Shown here: positions 1 through 8,168 of the stretch, piece after piece
Layout of the letters: each line of letters opens with the position of its first letter
How positions within the stretch are numbered: position 1 is the first letter of the stretch
Assembly: GCA_003249645.1 (NCBI GenBank)
Contig: QKIH01000098.1
Span: 1-36,135, forward strand
Source: Desulfobulbaceae bacterium
GTDB taxonomy: Bacteria; Desulfobacterota; Desulfobulbia; Desulfobulbales; Desulfocapsaceae
Reading direction: 5' to 3'
Length of the DNA stretch: 36,135 bases
The notes under the pieces: generated by a model
Databases searched by the model: none
Told to the model about the DNA's origin: nothing
What the model saw: only the letters and a program-made list of their open reading frames with translations
Translations under genes and position numbers: made by a program

Positions 1-661
1 AGGCAAGCTTAGACCCTTTTGAAATTGAATTTTGTTTTTAGGCATAATCTTTCTCCTTTGGTTTTTAGGAGGATTATGCCATGGCTTGGGTGTCATATAG
101 TGAGCACCCAATTTAAAAACTGAGTTTTAGTGGTAACCAGATATTTTTTAATACATCCATCCACTCTCCTTCTTCTATCATTTAAGGGACATTTCTAGAA
201 AATAAGCAGTTTATTCTGTTTAGCATCCAAAAGAATAATACGTTTTTTCGATTGCGGCCTCTCCAGCCAATACCACAATGTAACACCAAGATAAAAGAAA
301 GTTCAATCAGGTTAGAACGGCGATGAATACTTAAGAATGCATTGCTATCAGCAGGGGTGCGGCAGGAGAAATTGACTATAGATCAGTTTGTCTTTTTTTT
401 CATATTGAGGGGTTAGTCTATCTGAGCGTACAGTTTTTTAACGCAATCAAGACAGAAGCGATGGTCTAATGGAGAGAACCGCAATAGGTTTTTCTGATAA
501 AGGGGATGTAGATCATACAGATACAAAGGACCATGTAGACTAGGCTCAATATTAACAACAGTGTTCTAATATCAACAAAATATTGTATACAACCCTCTTT
601 CAACCAACAGCAACTATCCTGTCTTACTTCTTTTTAGTCCCCGTTCCAACAACACTCATAT
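1..661. other. Gene-poor left edge, 661 bases
   Basis: I find no reading frame of useful length with a ribosome binding site on either strand, and no recognisable tRNA or transposase. The stretch is AT-rich and the frames I read through are broken by stops. It holds the 14-bp hairpin at 41-80 (separate entry). A loosely repeated pair of ATATTAACAA-like segments lies near 549-580. It may be decayed mobile or phage DNA, but nothing recognisable remains to show this. Confidence 0.5.
41..80. repeat. Inverted repeat / hairpin
   Basis: GGCATAATC at 41-49 is the exact reverse complement of GATTATGCC at 72-80. The pairing continues inward through two G-U pairs and three standard pairs (50-54 with 67-71), giving about 14 paired positions around a 12-base loop. 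There is no T-run after either arm, so it is not an obvious rho-independent terminator. It could be the end of a decayed mobile element, a repeat family member, or a structured RNA. Confidence 0.5.
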
Positions 662-1576
662 TTACTTGCTTTGAAGCTGTTCCATAAAACGAATCTGTTC
701 AGCAATGAATGTATTATAGGGTGCGTCAATACCAAGTTTTGCAGCCCGTGCTGCTATAGCGCCGTTAATAAAATCGATTTCGGTCTTACGTCCGGAAGTA
801 ATATCCTGGTACATTGATGAATGGTGCCCGGCAGTATTGGGCAGTTGAAAATCACTTAGAAAAACAAGATATTCCTCTGCGTTCTTCCACGGCAACACAA
901 CACCTTCAGCCTCGGCTACCATGAAAGCCTCTTCAACTATATGCTCGATGATGTTCCAGGCATGCATATCAGCCAACTTCCCGTATGGAACCCCCATGAC
1001 AGCACCGAGCGGATTAAGCGCCGAATTATACAGGACCTTCGACCAGACGGAGCTCATGATATTCTCACTGCCTTTTACCTGAATACCTGCACTCTTCACC
1101 AACTCCACCAGCCTCATTACATTTTCATCCATCCCGAAAGGGAAGCGGCCAAGATTCATCGGCCCGGTCTCAACTGAGACATGAATCTGGGCATCACCTG
1201 CCCATTCAAAACCGGTGATAATGGTTCCTCCAATCACCTTGTCAGTGTATTGAGCAATAATCTCCTCATTGCCCAGTCCGTTCTGCATGCTGACCACTTC
1301 TCTGCCTTTAATCACTTCGGCAAACTGTTTACAGACAGCCTCTGTTGCAGTGGACTTTGAAGAGAGTATGATGTAATCGTAATCATCCTGCGGCGCCGTT
1401 TCAGAACAACTGAAGGAGGTGGTTGCCTCACCCCACAACCCTGTCATCTTAAAACCTTCGGCCTTTATTTTATCAGCATGCCTCTGTCGACAAACTGCAT
1501 GGACATAACAGACTGAAGATAACTTTGCTGCAAGGGTCAGACCTACTGCGCCGGCGCCTAAAATCAGAATTTTCAT
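662..1576 (-). CDS. panE: 2-dehydropantoate 2-reductase family protein (PanE/ApbA)
   Basis: Predicted NADPH-dependent ketopantoate reductase, converting 2-dehydropantoate to D-pantoate in pantothenate/CoA synthesis in the cytoplasm. The 304-residue length is normal for the family. The N-terminus is a Rossmann fold with GAGAVG at residues 7-12. The conserved NGLGN is at 99-103, the candidate catalytic lysine is K180 in the SKVLYN segment, and the C-terminal helical domain carries the SSMYQD and EIDFING signatures (about 253-271). The family contains paralogues that reduce other 2-oxoacids and no pan genes are adjacent, so the substrate is not proven. The gene stands alone and is divergent from the LacI-family regulator, with 331 bases between them. 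Confidence 0.82.
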   Translation of the reverse strand: MKILILGAGAVGLTLAAKLSSVCYVHAVCRQRHADKIKAEGFKMTGLWGEATTSFSCSETAPQDDYDYIILSSKSTATEAVCKQFAEVIKGREVVSMQNGLGNEEIIAQYTDKVIGGTIITGFEWAGDAQIHVSVETGPMNLGRFPFGMDENVMRLVELVKSAGIQVKGSENIMSSVWSKVLYNSALNPLGAVMGVPYGKLADMHAWNIIEHIVEEAFMVAEAEGVVLPWKNAEEYLVFLSDFQLPNTAGHHSSMYQDITSGRKTEIDFINGAIAARAAKLGIDAPYNTFIAEQIRFMEQLQSK

Positions 1577-1907
1577 ACCTATCCTCTTGTTTTGTTCAAC
1601 TGTGTGACCTTGCAGCAGCCTTTAAAGGGAAAAAGCTGCAATTTTAATGAAACTGAAATAGGTACACGATTTTATCGAATAAGCAAGCAAACGAAAGCTA
1701 CAATAAAAATATTTGCGTAAATAATCGAAAACAGATTGAAGGTGAAGAGCTTGTCTATTATTAATAATCAAGGAAAAGGACAGAAGCACAAGATACTTTC
1801 TGCATTGATACGGACAATCTGCCTCATATGCCGGGCATGTTTTATCTCAGCCCGCTGCTTTCTGTTTGTAAAGACTTCATGATAATCAATCCACTGGAGG
1901 AAAGAAC
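1577..1907. promoter_or_regulatory. Divergent intergenic region upstream of panE-like gene and LacI-family regulator
   Basis: This 331-base region separates divergent genes. TTGCAGC at 1610-1616 and GCTGCAA at 1635-1641 form a 7-bp stem enclosing the palindrome CCTTTAAAGG (1619-1628), followed on the plus strand by TTTT. A LacI-type operator candidate lies at 1710-1723 (own entry). ATTATTAATAAT at 1757-1768 is a perfect 12-bp palindrome. GGAGG at 1896-1900 is the regulator's ribosome binding site. No clear -35/-10 pair could be assigned. Confidence 0.45.
1710..1723. promoter_or_regulatory. Candidate LacI-family operator upstream of the regulator gene
   Basis: TATTTGCGTAAATA is palindromic around a central CG with one mismatched pair (G1715/T1718). 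LacI/GalR regulators typically bind palindromes with a central CG. The core TTTGCGTAAA matches TTTACGTAAA in the transporter promoter (3060-3069) at 9 of 10 positions. That is what autoregulation plus operon control by one regulator would predict. Confidence 0.5.
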
Positions 1908-2891
1908 TTGCCGAAAAAGGTGACAATGAGGGATGTTGCTGACCGTGCGGGGGTATCAATTGCCACCGTATCACACGTTGTAAACAAAACCCGCCACGTA
2001 AACAAGACAACCAGGGACATTGTTCTTAATGTCATCGAAGAAATCGGCTACATGGGCACCATTGACACGACCCGCAAGGACACCACCCGTCTGATCGGAC
2101 TCGTTATTGCTGATATTCGTGAAGATTTTTATACAGAAATTGTTAAAGCCGCAGAGACTGTTGCCTGCGACAACGAGTTTTCAATCATCCTCTGCGACGC
2201 CGAAGATGATGAGCAGAAAGAGCTTTTCTACATTCGCATGCTGCTCCAGCATAATGTCCAAGGAATTATTCTGGCACCCATTAACCGTTCAACTCCGCCT
2301 GCTATTTTAAAAGAAGCCGATATCCCTGTGGTCCTGATCGACCGCTGTTACGAAGAGCAAAACTATGATTTTATCGGCATCAACAACTTTTCAGCCGGCA
2401 AAGAGGCGACCCTCCATCTTCGCCGTCATGGTGCAAAGCGGGTTGGTTTTATCGGCTACGATGACTCCGTTTTTACCATTCAGCAGCGGATTCAAGGCTA
2501 CCTTGATGCTCAGGAAGTACTCGGTGAGACAGAAAATGCACAGATCTTGCGGCTCAAATACCACAAGGACCGATCAACTTCGAAGATTGCCAACATGGTC
2601 CGGGAAAACAAGCTCGACGGCCTTGTTTGCGGCACCTCACATGCCTGCTACGAAACAATTTCCGCTTTAAAAGAACACGACATACGCATCCCGGAAGATG
2701 TCCGCATCATCACTTTTGATGAGAACAAATGGTTCGATTACCTCTCCTTCCCGCTCTCTGTCGTCAGGCAGCCCACTGCTGAAATCGGCACACTCGCAGT
2801 GGAATTTGTCATCAATAAACTGCGCAACCCCTTGCGGGGCAAGTATGACCCGCGAAAAATACTGCTCGACTTTGAGATCATAAATCGTTAG
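1908..2891 (+). CDS. LacI/GalR-family transcriptional regulator of the pentitol operon
   Basis: Predicted DNA-binding repressor with a sugar- or polyol-binding core. Residues 1-50 are the typical helix-turn-helix and hinge, with VTMRDVADRAGVSIATVSHV near the start. The remainder (about 60-327) is a periplasmic-binding-protein-like effector domain, including IGLVIADI, GIILAP, VVLIDR and VGFIGYD segments. The start is a TTG at 1908, chosen because GGAGG ends 7 bases before it and the protein then begins exactly at the expected HTH. The gene lies directly upstream of, and in the same direction as, the ABC importer, dehydrogenase and kinase genes. Candidate operators occur both before this gene and before the importer. 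The effector is inferred to be a pentitol or D-xylulose. Confidence 0.9.
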   Translation: MPKKVTMRDVADRAGVSIATVSHVVNKTRHVNKTTRDIVLNVIEEIGYMGTIDTTRKDTTRLIGLVIADIREDFYTEIVKAAETVACDNEFSIILCDAEDDEQKELFYIRMLLQHNVQGIILAPINRSTPPAILKEADIPVVLIDRCYEEQNYDFIGINNFSAGKEATLHLRRHGAKRVGFIGYDDSVFTIQQRIQGYLDAQEVLGETENAQILRLKYHKDRSTSKIANMVRENKLDGLVCGTSHACYETISALKEHDIRIPEDVRIITFDENKWFDYLSFPLSVVRQPTAEIGTLAVEFVINKLRNPLRGKYDPRKILLDFEIINR

Positions 2892-3050
2892 GAAACATCT
2901 CCTCTCTTAACACTGCTGTTTCGACGTTTTCCCCCGCATCCGCGCATCGGTTTCGTTTTCTCTTGACCTTTCATACGAAAATATTCGAAAATAAAAACGA
3001 AAGTCCGACAAATAAACATTTTTGCGCTTATTTTTGGGGAGAAAAACTAT

Positions 3051-3099
3051 TTGACAAAATTTACGTAAAATATAATAAACAATTGTTAAAAATTTAACA
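3051..3099 (+). promoter_or_regulatory. Candidate promoter and overlapping operators of the pentitol importer operon
   Basis: TTGACA at 3051-3056 is a perfect -35. TAATAA at 3073-3078 is a plausible -10 at 16-base spacing; TATAAT at 3071-3076 is also present but only 14 bases away. The perfect palindrome TTTACGTAAA (3060-3069, central CG) lies between them. A second palindrome, TGTTAAA-AA-TTTAACA (3084-3099), sits at the expected transcription start. A LacI-family repressor bound here would block RNA polymerase. The remaining intergenic bases 2892-3050 and 3100-3224 show no gene, giving a leader of roughly 140 bases before the ATPase gene. Confidence 0.55.
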
Positions 3100-3224
3100 T
3101 ATGGCAATTTTGTAAAACGGACTTCAAACTTGTCATTGTTGGAAGCAGGCTGCACTTCAGACAAACATCTCCAGAGTGTAAACCTGTGAATATCGGTTAA
3201 AAACGAGCTGCAAGAGTTTATCAT

Positions 3225-4718
3225 ATGGAACAGGAAAAGTTACTTGAAGTAAGGAATATCAGCAAATCCTTTCCCGGCGTAAAAGCTCTGGAGGATATCT
3301 GTTTTTCGGTCAAGAAAGGCTCTGTCCATGTACTCTGCGGAGAAAACGGTGCCGGCAAATCGACCCTGATGAAAATCATTAACGGTATCTATAAAGCAGA
3401 TTCCGGACAGATTTTCGTAGGCGGCCAGCAGGTTGATATCCAGGATCCGATTAAGGCGCGCAGCCTCGGCATCTCGATGATTTTCCAGGAGCTCAACTAC
3501 ACACCTGAAATGACCGTTGAAGAGAGCCTTTTTATCGGCAGGCTCCCCACCAAAAGATTCGGCCGCGTTGACTGGAAAACAATCAGAAAAGAAACCGTTG
3601 CCCTCCTCGCCCGTGAGGGCCTGCCTTACGATCCCCAGACAAAACTGAAAGACCTGACAGTATCTGATCTGCAGATGCTCGAGATCACCAAGGCAATCTT
3701 TCATGATGCTGACATCCTGATCATGGATGAACCTTCTTCTTCCATTGCCCAGAAAGAGGTCGAAACTCTCTTTGAAAAGATAGAAGACCTTCGCTCCCGG
3801 GGAAAAGGGATTGTCTATATCTCGCATAAGATGGATGAAATTTTCAGGATAGCCGATGAAATTTCGATCCTGCGCGACGGCATCATCGTCGAAACAAGGC
3901 CAAAAGAGGAGTTCAACATTCAGACCGTTATCGCGATGATGGTCGGCAGGGAGCTGGGCGGAGACTTCCCGAAAGAAGAAATTGGTCTGGGCGATACGGT
4001 TCTTGAGGTCAGCAACTTCACCGGCAGCAAAGGTTTTCACAATATCAATTTCAACCTGCATGCAGGAGAAATAATCGGTTTTGCAGGTCTGGTCGGCGCC
4101 GGTCGGACAGAGCTTGTCCGCGCCCTGTTCGGCCTTGATCCGCATCGTGGTGGCACCCTTCGTCTTCACGGCAAAGAGATACAGATAAAAAATGTTCAGG
4201 ACAGCATAAAAAACGGTGTCGTAATGCTCTCTGAAGACCGTAGAAGATACGGTCTGGTTCTTATCCGCGACGTGAAGGAAAACGTCACCCTTGCCACTTT
4301 ATCACGATTCTTCAGAGGCGGCAGGCTGCGGGTAAAAGAAGAGAACGAAGCTGTTGAAAAAGTATGCCGCCGCATCCGGGTAAAGACTCCTTCTATCGAT
4401 ACCCAGGTAAGTACGCTGAGCGGCGGCAATCAGCAGAAGATCGTTCTGTCCAAATGGATGCTGCAGAATCCTGAAATACTCATTCTGGACGAACCGACAA
4501 GAGGCATCGATGTCGGCGCCAAATTCGAAATTTATAAACTGATGACGGAAATTGTCAGCGAAGGCAAATCCATCATCATGGTCTCATCCGAACTCCCCGA
4601 ACTCATAGGCATGTGCGATCGTATTTATGTCATGGCGGGTGGAAAGATCACCGGCGAGCTTGAACGAGCAGAGTTTTCGCAGGAAAAGATCATGAGATAC
4701 GCAATGGGAATGCAATAA
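3225..4718 (+). CDS. Sugar/polyol ABC transporter ATPase, RbsA/XylG type (two nucleotide-binding domains)
   Basis: Energising subunit of a ribose-class (CUT2) importer at the inner membrane. The 497-residue length is that of RbsA/MglA proteins with two fused ATPase halves. The first half has Walker A GENGAGKST and Walker B ILIMDEPSSS, with a degenerate signature (LTVSDLQ in place of LSGGQ). The second half has the usual degenerate Walker A, GLVGAGRTE, but an intact signature LSGGNQQK and Walker B ILILDEPTRGIDVG. Such asymmetry is normal in this class. The permease gene follows after 41 bases and the binding protein after that. The downstream xylitol-type dehydrogenase and xylulokinase suggest a pentitol substrate; specificity is not readable from this subunit. 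Confidence 0.93.
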   Translation: MEQEKLLEVRNISKSFPGVKALEDICFSVKKGSVHVLCGENGAGKSTLMKIINGIYKADSGQIFVGGQQVDIQDPIKARSLGISMIFQELNYTPEMTVEESLFIGRLPTKRFGRVDWKTIRKETVALLAREGLPYDPQTKLKDLTVSDLQMLEITKAIFHDADILIMDEPSSSIAQKEVETLFEKIEDLRSRGKGIVYISHKMDEIFRIADEISILRDGIIVETRPKEEFNIQTVIAMMVGRELGGDFPKEEIGLGDTVLEVSNFTGSKGFHNINFNLHAGEIIGFAGLVGAGRTELVRALFGLDPHRGGTLRLHGKEIQIKNVQDSIKNGVVMLSEDRRRYGLVLIRDVKENVTLATLSRFFRGGRLRVKEENEAVEKVCRRIRVKTPSIDTQVSTLSGGNQQKIVLSKWMLQNPEILILDEPTRGIDVGAKFEIYKLMTEIVSEGKSIIMVSSELPELIGMCDRIYVMAGGKITGELERAEFSQEKIMRYAMGMQ

Positions 4719-4759
4719 TCCGTTTTAAGACGGTCAGAGTTTGAACAAAAGAGGTAAAA

Positions 4760-5770
4760 ATGACTCCTATGCTTAGAAAGTCGCTTGATGTCTGGCATGT
4801 AATCAAATCACGCTACTCCATTTATTTTGTATTGGTCGTGATGTTCTGCATGTGTGCACTGCTCAATGAGAATTTTCTTTCTCCAAGAAATCTTGCAAAC
4901 ATCTCGGCACAGATCTCGGTCACCACCATTCTGGCCTTCGGCGAGACACTGCTGATCATCGGCGGCATGCTCGATCTCTCGTGCGGATCTGTACTCGCCT
5001 TTGCAGGCCTGATGTCGGTTTATTTCTTCAAACTTACCGGCTCTCTGCCCCTTGCTTTCAGCATCGGGCTCTGCTTCGGTATGCTCTGGAATCTGCTGAA
5101 CGGTATTCTTGTTCGCTATTTCAAGGCACCGCCTTTTATCGCTACCCTGGCAATTCTTGCCATGGCCCGCGGCAGCGCACTGCTTTTTACCAAAGGCAGA
5201 AACATCTATCAAATCGGCGACTTTGTCTGGTTTGGTCAGGGCAGCATTGGCTTCGTTCCTGTCCCTGTCATCTTCATGGTCCTGATAGCCGTAATTACCT
5301 GGTATATCCTTCACCACACCACCTTTGGCCGTTCACTCTACGCGGTCGGCGGCAATGAAGAAGCAGCCCGCGCCTCAGGAATCAATGTCGGTAGAATACA
5401 GATAGGAGCGTACCTCATCAACGGAGCCTTCGTCGGCCTTGCCGGTCTGCTTCTGATGTCCAGAGTAAATGCAGGACTTCCCAATGCCGGCATCGGCTAT
5501 GAATTTGAAGCCCTTACAGCTGCAATCATCGGCGGAACAAGTTTTTCAGGCGGCATAGGCACAGCAGGCGGAACGCTTGCAGGCGCATTTATTGTCGGCT
5601 TTCTCAATAATATCATGAACCTTACAGGCGTCGATTCATACCTGCAGCAGGTTATTAAAGGTGCAATCATTGCCCTCGCGGTCATCTACGATATCCGCGC
5701 CAAAACCAAGCGGTCCCAGAAGGGTCTTGGCGGCGTGGAACATCAGGGTGAAACAAAGACCAGTGCATAG
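4760..5770 (+). CDS. Sugar/polyol ABC transporter permease, RbsC/XylH type
   Basis: Inner-membrane channel subunit of the CUT2 importer, 336 residues, the usual length for RbsC-like permeases. It consists almost entirely of hydrophobic helices. The conserved segment GGMLDLSCGSVLAFAGL (about residues 68-84) and the C-terminal EALTAAIIGGTSFSGGIGTAGGT segment (read in two parts) are typical of the BPD_transp_2 family. The ribosome binding site AGAGG precedes the ATG. It lies between the ATPase and the binding protein genes and is presumed to form a homodimer with the double ATPase. Confidence 0.93.
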   Translation: MTPMLRKSLDVWHVIKSRYSIYFVLVVMFCMCALLNENFLSPRNLANISAQISVTTILAFGETLLIIGGMLDLSCGSVLAFAGLMSVYFFKLTGSLPLAFSIGLCFGMLWNLLNGILVRYFKAPPFIATLAILAMARGSALLFTKGRNIYQIGDFVWFGQGSIGFVPVPVIFMVLIAVITWYILHHTTFGRSLYAVGGNEEAARASGINVGRIQIGAYLINGAFVGLAGLLLMSRVNAGLPNAGIGYEFEALTAAIIGGTSFSGGIGTAGGTLAGAFIVGFLNNIMNLTGVDSYLQQVIKGAIIALAVIYDIRAKTKRSQKGLGGVEHQGETKTSA

Positions 5771-5790
5771 CAAAGCGTATTTTCCGACCC

Positions 5791-5828
5791 AACCGGCCGG
5801 TTTTATTAATGGGGTTCGCTGGGAACCC
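5791..5828 (+). other. Two leader hairpins just before the binding-protein gene
   Basis: AACCGGCCGGTT (5791-5802) is a perfect 12-bp palindrome followed by TTATT. GGGTTC (5812-5817) pairs with GAACCC (5823-5828) around a five-base loop. The strong ribosome binding site GGAGGAG follows at 5846-5852. Hairpins in this position often protect the processed 5' end of an abundant binding-protein mRNA. The first could also act as a weak terminator. Confidence 0.45.
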
Positions 5829-5858
5829 GAACGAATAATCATTGAGGAGGAGTACTGA

Positions 5859-6821
5859 ATGAATTCTTTTTTCAAGAACATCAAAGGAAAGTGCCTTGTA
5901 GCAGCAGCTGCCTGTCTTATGACAGCTTCTTTTGCTCAGGCTCAGAATTACAAGATCGCATTTATTGCGAGAGCGCAGGCTGACTCTTTTGCAGCATGGC
6001 TTGCAAACGGTATTGAGGAAGAAGTTGCAAAATATCCTGATCTGTCTGTCGATATCATGGACAGCCAGGCAGACGATATGAAAGAAAATGCGTTTATCGA
6101 AAACGCAATCGCCAACAACTACGACCTCATTATTGTTCAGCCAAACAATGGTGAAGCGCAGCGTCCATACATCGAGAACGTTGTCAAAGCAGGTATTCCG
6201 GTAATCATTACCAACCCTCGTGTTAAAGGTATCGAAGGTGCATCTACAGTTGATGCCGACCCTTATGAGCAGGCAGCAGTTAACGCACGTCTTGCTCTTG
6301 AGCAGGTTCCTCAGAATGCAAACGCTGTTGTTCTCCTTGGACCAGCTGGAAACATGCATGCTGACATGAGACATGAATCATGGAAAAAAGAGTTCTTTGA
6401 CAAACGTCCTGACGTAAAGATCGTTGGTGAGCAGATTGCACACTGGAACAAAGATGAAGCAATGCGTTACATGGAAGACTGGGTTCAGGCAAACGACAAG
6501 ATTGACGTAATCGTTGCCATGAATGACAACATGTGTGCTGGTGCACTTGAAGTTGTGAAAGGAAATCCAAAGTTTGCCAATATCCTTTCCTACGGTGTTG
6601 ACGGAACTGCAGAAGCAGTACTTCTTATCAAAGATGGTAAAATGACTGCAACCTCACTGCAGAACGCATATGATCTGGCCGCTAAGAATATCAGCGTTGC
6701 TCACGATATTTTAACCGGCAAAGCAAAACAGGTTGATACCGATATCGACTGTCCTCTGATCACCAAAGATAACGTTGATCAGTATATCGAAATCCATAAG
6801 AAAGCTGGTGCAATCCAGTAA
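5859..6821 (+). CDS. Periplasmic sugar/polyol-binding protein, RbsB type
   Basis: Substrate-binding protein of the importer, 320 residues, with a Sec signal peptide (basic start, hydrophobic core, cleavage near residues 26-29 at the ASFAQAQ segment). The mature protein has the type I periplasmic-binding fold: KIAFIARAQADSF at the first strand, DLIIVQPN, GIPVIITN, and VDVIVAMND-like and SYGVDGTAE segments. The start is fixed by GGAGGAG at 5846-5852. The gene is bracketed by hairpins (5791-5828 and 6833-6872), suggesting it is expressed above its neighbours. The ligand is inferred from the downstream enzymes as a pentitol such as xylitol or D-arabitol. Confidence 0.93.
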   Translation: MNSFFKNIKGKCLVAAAACLMTASFAQAQNYKIAFIARAQADSFAAWLANGIEEEVAKYPDLSVDIMDSQADDMKENAFIENAIANNYDLIIVQPNNGEAQRPYIENVVKAGIPVIITNPRVKGIEGASTVDADPYEQAAVNARLALEQVPQNANAVVLLGPAGNMHADMRHESWKKEFFDKRPDVKIVGEQIAHWNKDEAMRYMEDWVQANDKIDVIVAMNDNMCAGALEVVKGNPKFANILSYGVDGTAEAVLLIKDGKMTATSLQNAYDLAAKNISVAHDILTGKAKQVDTDIDCPLITKDNVDQYIEIHKKAGAIQ

Positions 6822-6832
6822 CTTATGACCAG

Positions 6833-6872
6833 GCGTCTTTCTCTGCCCTGCATCGCAGAGAAAGACGCTTTT
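6833..6872 (+). terminator. Intra-operon terminator/attenuator after binding-protein gene
   Basis: GCGTCTTTCTCTGC (6833-6846) pairs perfectly with GCAGAGAAAGACGC (6855-6868), a 14-bp stem with an 8-base loop followed by TTTT. It lies 12 bases after the binding-protein stop and 226 bases before the dehydrogenase gene. It probably ends most transcripts here and lets a fraction through. A second small hairpin (6930-6936 with 6946-6952) lies in the T-rich spacer beyond it; no clear separate promoter for the dehydrogenase was found. Confidence 0.75.
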
Positions 6873-7097
6873 CTCTATGAAAAGCTCAATTTTTGAAACT
6901 TTCTTTTTCGAATTTTTTTCTCTTTTTTCTTCTTCCGGACACCGTGGAAGAACCCTAGCATGTTGTATCGCCAGCAACTCCCACTCCCTGCATCCTATAT
7001 ATTGCGTGCAAAGCAACCGGGACAAGGCGAATTTGAATAACCCGGCATATACAGTTAACATGAGTTTATGCTCCTAAAAAAATTACAGGTGAAAAAA

Positions 7098-8129
7098 ATG
7101 AAGTCAGTGGTCTTGGAAAAACAGGGTAAAATGGCCATCAAGGACATGCCTCTTCAAGGTGAAATGACACCTGAGAGCGTCAGAATAGCTGTTAAAAACG
7201 TTGGCATCTGCGGATCCGATGTGCACTACTACACCCACGGCCGTATCGGACCCTTTATAGTCGATGCCCCGATGATTCTCGGTCACGAAGCATCCGGTGT
7301 CATCGTTGAAATAGGCAAAAATGTCAAAGGACTCGCTGTCGGAGACAAGGTCTGCATGGAACCGGGCATACCTAATGCCAAGTCACGTGCTTCAAAACTT
7401 GGTATTTACAACCTTGACCCGGATGTTCAATTCTGGGCCACACCGCCGGTTCACGGATGCCTCATAGAAGAAGTTATTCATCCTGCAGAATTTACCTTCA
7501 AGCTGCCGGAACAGGTATCACTTGCAGAAGGTGCAATGGTTGAGCCGCTGGCGATTGGTCTTCAGGCTGCAAAAAAAGCTGCTATAACACCCGGTGATGT
7601 TGCGGTAGTGATCGGCGCTGGAACCATTGGCATCATGTGTGCCATTTCTGCTATGGCAGGCGGCTGCAGCAGGGTCTTTATCACCGATGTAAAACGTGAA
7701 AAACTTGACATTGCCGCAAGCTACCCAGGCATCACCGCCATTGATGTGACCAAAGAAAATCCGCTTGAAATTGTAAAGAAGGCTACCGGTAACTGGGGCG
7801 CTGACGTTGTCATTGAATGTTCAGGTGCACCTGCCGTTTACAAAGACATCACCGAATACTGCTGCCCAGGCGGCCGCATCGTTCTGGTCGGTATTCCGAT
7901 AGATCCTGTACCAATGGATATTGCCAGAATTCAGGCGAAGGAGCTTGATATTTCGTCAGTTTTCCGCTATGCAAACATTTATCCGAGAGCAATTGAGCTG
8001 ATTGCATCGGGCCAAATTGATGTGAAAAAGCTGATCAGCGGCACCTTCCCCTTTAAACAATCTCTTGCGGCCTTTGAAAGAGCATGCGAGATGCGGGCGG
8101 GCGATGTAAAGCTGCAGATTGAACTATAA
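7098..8129 (+). CDS. Zinc-dependent polyol (xylitol/sorbitol-type) dehydrogenase
   Basis: Predicted NAD-dependent medium-chain dehydrogenase oxidising a pentitol to D-xylulose in the cytoplasm. The ATG at 7098 is chosen over one 30 bases upstream because AGGTGA ends 5 bases before it and the family N-terminus starts there (343 residues). Catalytic zinc ligands C38, H63 and E64 are present, with E149 as a further candidate. The Rossmann motif GAGTIG is at 173-178, and D197 at the end of the second strand favours NAD. All four structural-zinc cysteines are replaced (N93, S96, S99, D107), as is partly known in animal sorbitol dehydrogenase. Sorbitol as substrate would need a fructokinase; the next gene is instead a xylulokinase, so a pentitol is more likely. 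Confidence 0.85.
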   Translation: MKSVVLEKQGKMAIKDMPLQGEMTPESVRIAVKNVGICGSDVHYYTHGRIGPFIVDAPMILGHEASGVIVEIGKNVKGLAVGDKVCMEPGIPNAKSRASKLGIYNLDPDVQFWATPPVHGCLIEEVIHPAEFTFKLPEQVSLAEGAMVEPLAIGLQAAKKAAITPGDVAVVIGAGTIGIMCAISAMAGGCSRVFITDVKREKLDIAASYPGITAIDVTKENPLEIVKKATGNWGADVVIECSGAPAVYKDITEYCCPGGRIVLVGIPIDPVPMDIARIQAKELDISSVFRYANIYPRAIELIASGQIDVKKLISGTFPFKQSLAAFERACEMRAGDVKLQIEL

Positions 8130-8168
8130 GTACATAACCCACTTATATTACACCGTTAAGAGGTCGTC

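Noticed and set aside
430..540. Possible tRNA or transposase remnant in the left-edge region
   Set aside because: No cloverleaf could be folded and translated frames show no recognisable motif.
3240..4169. Long minus-strand frame of 309 codons
   Set aside because: It is antisense to the well-supported ABC ATPase gene, has no family likeness and no ribosome binding site.
5682..6374. Minus-strand frame of 230 codons
   Set aside because: Antisense to the permease end and binding-protein gene, with cysteine-rich, low-complexity content and no start signal.
6877..7077. Plus-strand frame of 66 codons before the dehydrogenase
   Set aside because: It is built from a T-rich tract, lacks a ribosome binding site and overlaps the dehydrogenase leader.
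7068..7097. Upstream ATG for the polyol dehydrogenase
   Set aside because: The internal ATG at 7098 has a well-placed AGGTGA and matches the family N-terminus; the extra ten residues are lysine-rich and unsupported.
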